DNA of 8,743 bases from contig JBLHKS010000274.1 in the NCBI GenBank assembly GCA_047620505.1, positions 1-8,743 of the forward strand, read 5' to 3'. The notes under the pieces were generated by a model. It was not told the origin of the DNA, searched no databases, and saw only the letters and a list, made by a program, of their open reading frames with translations. The translations under genes and the position numbers were made by a program. The DNA is from JBLHKS01 sp047620505 (GTDB taxonomy: Bacteria > Verrucomicrobiota > Verrucomicrobiia > Verrucomicrobiales > DEV007). The number at the start of each line of letters is the position of its first letter. The stretch's first letter is position 1. Below are positions 7,051 through 8,743 of this stretch, piece by piece.

Positions 7051-7515
7051 TCAATTCAGCGGCTCCTCGACATTTTCCGGCGGCTTCTCCAAAAGAATCC
7101 GCGCCGGCACGTCTTTGATCGCAATTCCCGCCTGATTGAAGCCGTCCCAGACTTTGACCAAAACGCCGAGAGGCAGTTCTTCATCGGCCTTCAATTCCAG
7201 CTTGAGATCCGGGTTATCCGCAATGAGCTGCTTGAGCGTTTCGCCCAATTCGGCTAACGGAGATTCGTCTTCGCCAATGTAGACCAGCTCGTCTTTCGTT
7301 ACCGAAATCGTTGTCCGCTCTTCCGTCGCTGGCGTTCCAGAAAGAGCGGAAGCTTTCGGCAACGAGATGTTCAACAGCGTTTCTTCTGGCTCGACTTCTT
7401 CCTCCTTTTTAAAGGTCGTCGTCGCGATGAAAAAGATTAGAAGGATCGCTAAAATGTCGATCAACGACACAAGCGGAACGATCGGTAGTCGGCGACGCTG
7501 GGTGAAAAATTTCAC
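7051..7515 (-). CDS. exbD: ExbD/TolR biopolymer transport protein
   Basis: This gene encodes 154 residues, with a GTG start 21 nt after the exbB stop. It has a short basic cytoplasmic N-terminus (MKFFTQRRR), a single membrane helix at about 12-31 (IVPLVSLIDILAILLIFFIA), and Asp20 at the place of the essential proton-carrying Asp of ExbD/TolR. A charged linker (EEEVEPEE) and a periplasmic domain to the end follow. The family forms a dimer inside the ExbB pentamer and couples proton flow to TonB or TolA. The length is close to the usual 130-150, with a slightly longer acidic C-terminal tail (EKPPENVEEPLN). No Shine-Dalgarno sequence is visible before the GTG, which suggests translational coupling with exbB. 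The sequence does not separate ExbD from TolR. Confidence 0.93.
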   Translation of the reverse strand: MKFFTQRRRLPIVPLVSLIDILAILLIFFIATTTFKKEEEVEPEETLLNISLPKASALSGTPATEERTTISVTKDELVYIGEDESPLAELGETLKQLIADNPDLKLELKADEELPLGVLVKVWDGFNQAGIAIKDVPARILLEKPPENVEEPLN

Positions 7516-7536
7516 GATTTTGGTCAGTCGCCGAAT

Positions 7537-8292
7537 TCAAGACTTGAGAGACGGAGGCCCAGCAGCTGCTGGCGCTGGTGCCCCCGGGCTGGCCTGGAGC
7601 GAGTTGATCACAACGCCGAGAAGAACCTCCATTCGCGCCGAAATCGTTTCGATTTTCTTGTTGAGGTAGCTGTGGGCGATCACGACCGGGATCGCAACGG
7701 CGAGGCCCGCGATTGTTGTGCTCAGGGCCTCGGCAATGCCCTTGGCCATCTTCCCGGGATCGGCGTTCTCCAGAGACTCAGCCGCATCCGCGCCGAAAAC
7801 GCCAAAGACCGAAATCAACCCTGACACCGTCCCCAAAAGCCCGAGCAACGGAGCGATCGTGATCACAACTTCGAGCACGCCTTGCCCTCGCTGCAACCCG
7901 ACGACCTGTTCGCGCGCAGTCGCTTCGACGCCTGCTCGCATCGAGTCGTTATCCAATCCCTGAAGACCGAAAGCCCTCGAAATGATCTTCGCCAAGGCCG
8001 AATCGCCCTTGAACGCCGCGCCCGCAAGCCGGTTGAGATCTTCCGGCTCCGCCTGGTTAGCCTCAATCCGATGAACGTAGTGGGTCAACTCGTTCGGCAT
8101 GGCCGCGCTTCGACGCAGCGCGATAAATCGGTGCACGCAGACCGCGATCGCGACTACCGAGCAAGCGAGGATGCACCATATGAAAATTCCGCCGCTATCG
8201 AGAAATCCGCCGACCTGTTCGAAGATCGTCGATTGATTCTGTTCTTCAGTTTGAGCGAGGAGGGTGGCGAAGGGGCGGATCCAGTCTTCCAT
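7537..8292 (-). CDS. exbB: MotA/TolQ/ExbB proton channel protein
   Basis: This gene encodes 251 residues with three membrane helices: about 35-54 (GIFIWCILACSVVAIAVCV), 140-163 (ITIAPLLGLLGTVSGLISVF) and 185-208 (GIAEALSTTIAGLAVAIPVV). The TIAPLLGLLGTVSGLI and IAEALSTTIAGLAVAIPV segments are the family signature. Glu188 and Thr192/Thr193 sit where the pore-lining Glu and Thr of ExbB/TolQ are found. ExbB pentamers form the proton channel that, with ExbD, energises TonB/TolA-type proteins in the inner membrane. The C-terminus carries a Pro/Ala-rich tail (ASPGAPAPAAAGPP). It lies 22 nt after the TonB-like gene and 21 nt before exbD on the same strand, a clear operon. The ATG has no Shine-Dalgarno sequence. 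Confidence 0.95.
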   Translation of the reverse strand: MEDWIRPFATLLAQTEEQNQSTIFEQVGGFLDSGGIFIWCILACSVVAIAVCVHRFIALRRSAAMPNELTHYVHRIEANQAEPEDLNRLAGAAFKGDSALAKIISRAFGLQGLDNDSMRAGVEATAREQVVGLQRGQGVLEVVITIAPLLGLLGTVSGLISVFGVFGADAAESLENADPGKMAKGIAEALSTTIAGLAVAIPVVIAHSYLNKKIETISARMEVLLGVVINSLQASPGAPAPAAAGPPSLKS

Positions 8293-8314
8293 TTGTGGAG
8301 GCGTCGGGAAAATC

Positions 8315-8743
8315 TTAGAAGATGATAAAATCGTAGGTTACCTGCAAACCGTCATCTCCTAACAGAGTTAAAATTTCTTCGGGCATCGCCGGAATCTTGG
8401 CCGACTGAATCGCCTGAAGCGAAAAGCCAGTCGTGACCGCATTCGAGTCGTCGTGAAGAATGCGAAGGTTACGAACTTTGCCGCGGCGGTCGACCTCAAA
8501 TTCCACTTTCAGACTGCTGAAAGTCACGAACTGCATGTTGTCCTGGCGCAGAAGGTGCCAGCGACGTTCGATCGCGCGGTTGACCTCCTTTTTGTAAGCG
8601 CCCATCGGCGTGCTCTCGGCACCCAGAGCAGATCTTTCCCGCCGATTCGAAACAGAGCCTCGCAGCTGGTTCCGGTAGCGCTCGGGATTGAACGCGACGA
8701 TGTCCGTCTCACCAGGTTGGTCGACACTCGGCTTAGCTCCCGG
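8315..8743 (-). CDS. TonB/TolA-like energy transducer, C-terminal part (runs off right edge)
   Basis: The frame is open from base 8743, giving 142 visible residues plus a TAA stop, so the N-terminus, including any membrane helix, is outside the window. The internal Met at 8605 is not the real start, because the frame continues upstream without a stop (…GETDIVAFNPERYRNQLRG…). The last 95 residues follow the TonB/TolA C-terminal pattern: YKKEVNRAIERRWH, then LKVEFEVDRRGKVRNLRILH, a Ser/Asn turn, FSLQAIQSAKIPAMP, and a final beta strand GLQVTYDFIIF. The visible upstream part is polar and Arg/Ser/Pro-rich, suiting a periplasmic linker. Being first in an operon with exbB and exbD strongly supports the call. 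TonB versus TolA cannot be decided; I lean slightly to TolA-like because of the RRW...EFEVDRRGKV pattern. Confidence 0.8.
   Translation of the reverse strand, partial: PGAKPSVDQPGETDIVAFNPERYRNQLRGSVSNRRERSALGAESTPMGAYKKEVNRAIERRWHLLRQDNMQFVTFSSLKVEFEVDRRGKVRNLRILHDDSNAVTTGFSLQAIQSAKIPAMPEEILTLLGDDGLQVTYDFIIF

Noticed and set aside
7040..7064. AGCCGC / GCGGCT inverted repeat between the isomerase and exbD as a bidirectional terminator
   Set aside because: The stem is only 6 bp with a 13-nt loop, there is no T tract on either strand, and it overlaps both gene ends.
2287..8153. GCGATCGC octamers (near 2299 and 8144) as a HIP1-like cyanobacterial motif
   Set aside because: There are only about two copies, expected in GC-rich DNA with frequent Ala/Ile/Arg codons, and the gene content does not suggest a cyanobacterium.
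8315..8605. A complete 96-residue protein starting at the ATG ending at 8605
   Set aside because: The same frame stays open to the right edge and the domain is a TonB/TolA C-terminal domain, which needs an upstream linker and membrane helix. The Met is internal.
1..8743. Mobile element, CRISPR array, tRNA or phage/defence genes
   Set aside because: I saw no direct repeat arrays, transposase or integrase motifs, tRNA cloverleaf ends or restriction/defence domains. All substantial frames belong to core metabolism or envelope functions.

Overview
The window looks like chromosomal DNA of a Gram-negative bacterium in the PVC group, most likely Verrucomicrobiota. This lineage call is an inference. 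It rests on an ExbB/ExbD/TonB-type system together with envelope proteins that join TPR, HEAT or terpene-cyclase-like toroid modules to signal peptides or single membrane helices. Other pointers are a 34-residue COX24/mS38-like basic protein, a long-form HisG, and several genes without a Shine-Dalgarno sequence. I see no mobile element, CRISPR array, tRNA or rRNA. Nearly all the DNA is coding.

Left block (1-1407, minus strand): hisG is followed by a tiny, very basic ribosomal-type protein (370-474) and then by an exported TPR protein that runs off the left edge. Gaps of 48 and 18 nt suggest one operon. A 243-nt divergent intergenic region (1408-1650) separates hisG from the next gene.

Centre (1651-5857): a plus-strand gene encodes a 786-residue protein with a cytoplasmic TPR-like region, a long acidic Pro/Ala/Val-rich linker, one membrane helix with a central His, a glycine/methionine-rich periplasmic linker and a terpene-cyclase-like alpha/alpha toroid. 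It ends at a strong intrinsic terminator (4040-4078). Convergent to it is a 587-residue secreted protein with an N-terminal beta-rich region and a C-terminal helical-repeat region.

Right block (5982-8743): a plus-strand SurA/PpiC-type periplasmic prolyl isomerase converges, with a 10-nt gap, on a minus-strand operon of a TonB/TolA-like protein (cut by the right edge), ExbB/TolQ and ExbD/TolR. The last three form a proton-motive-force-driven envelope machine.

The idea most worth pursuing is that the 786-residue protein is built like TonB (cytoplasmic N-terminus, one His-containing helix, periplasmic effector domain) but carries an alpha/alpha toroid in place of the TonB C-terminal domain. It could be a non-canonical client of an ExbB/ExbD motor such as the one encoded about 3 kb away. 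This is inference from architecture and proximity, not something the sequence proves.
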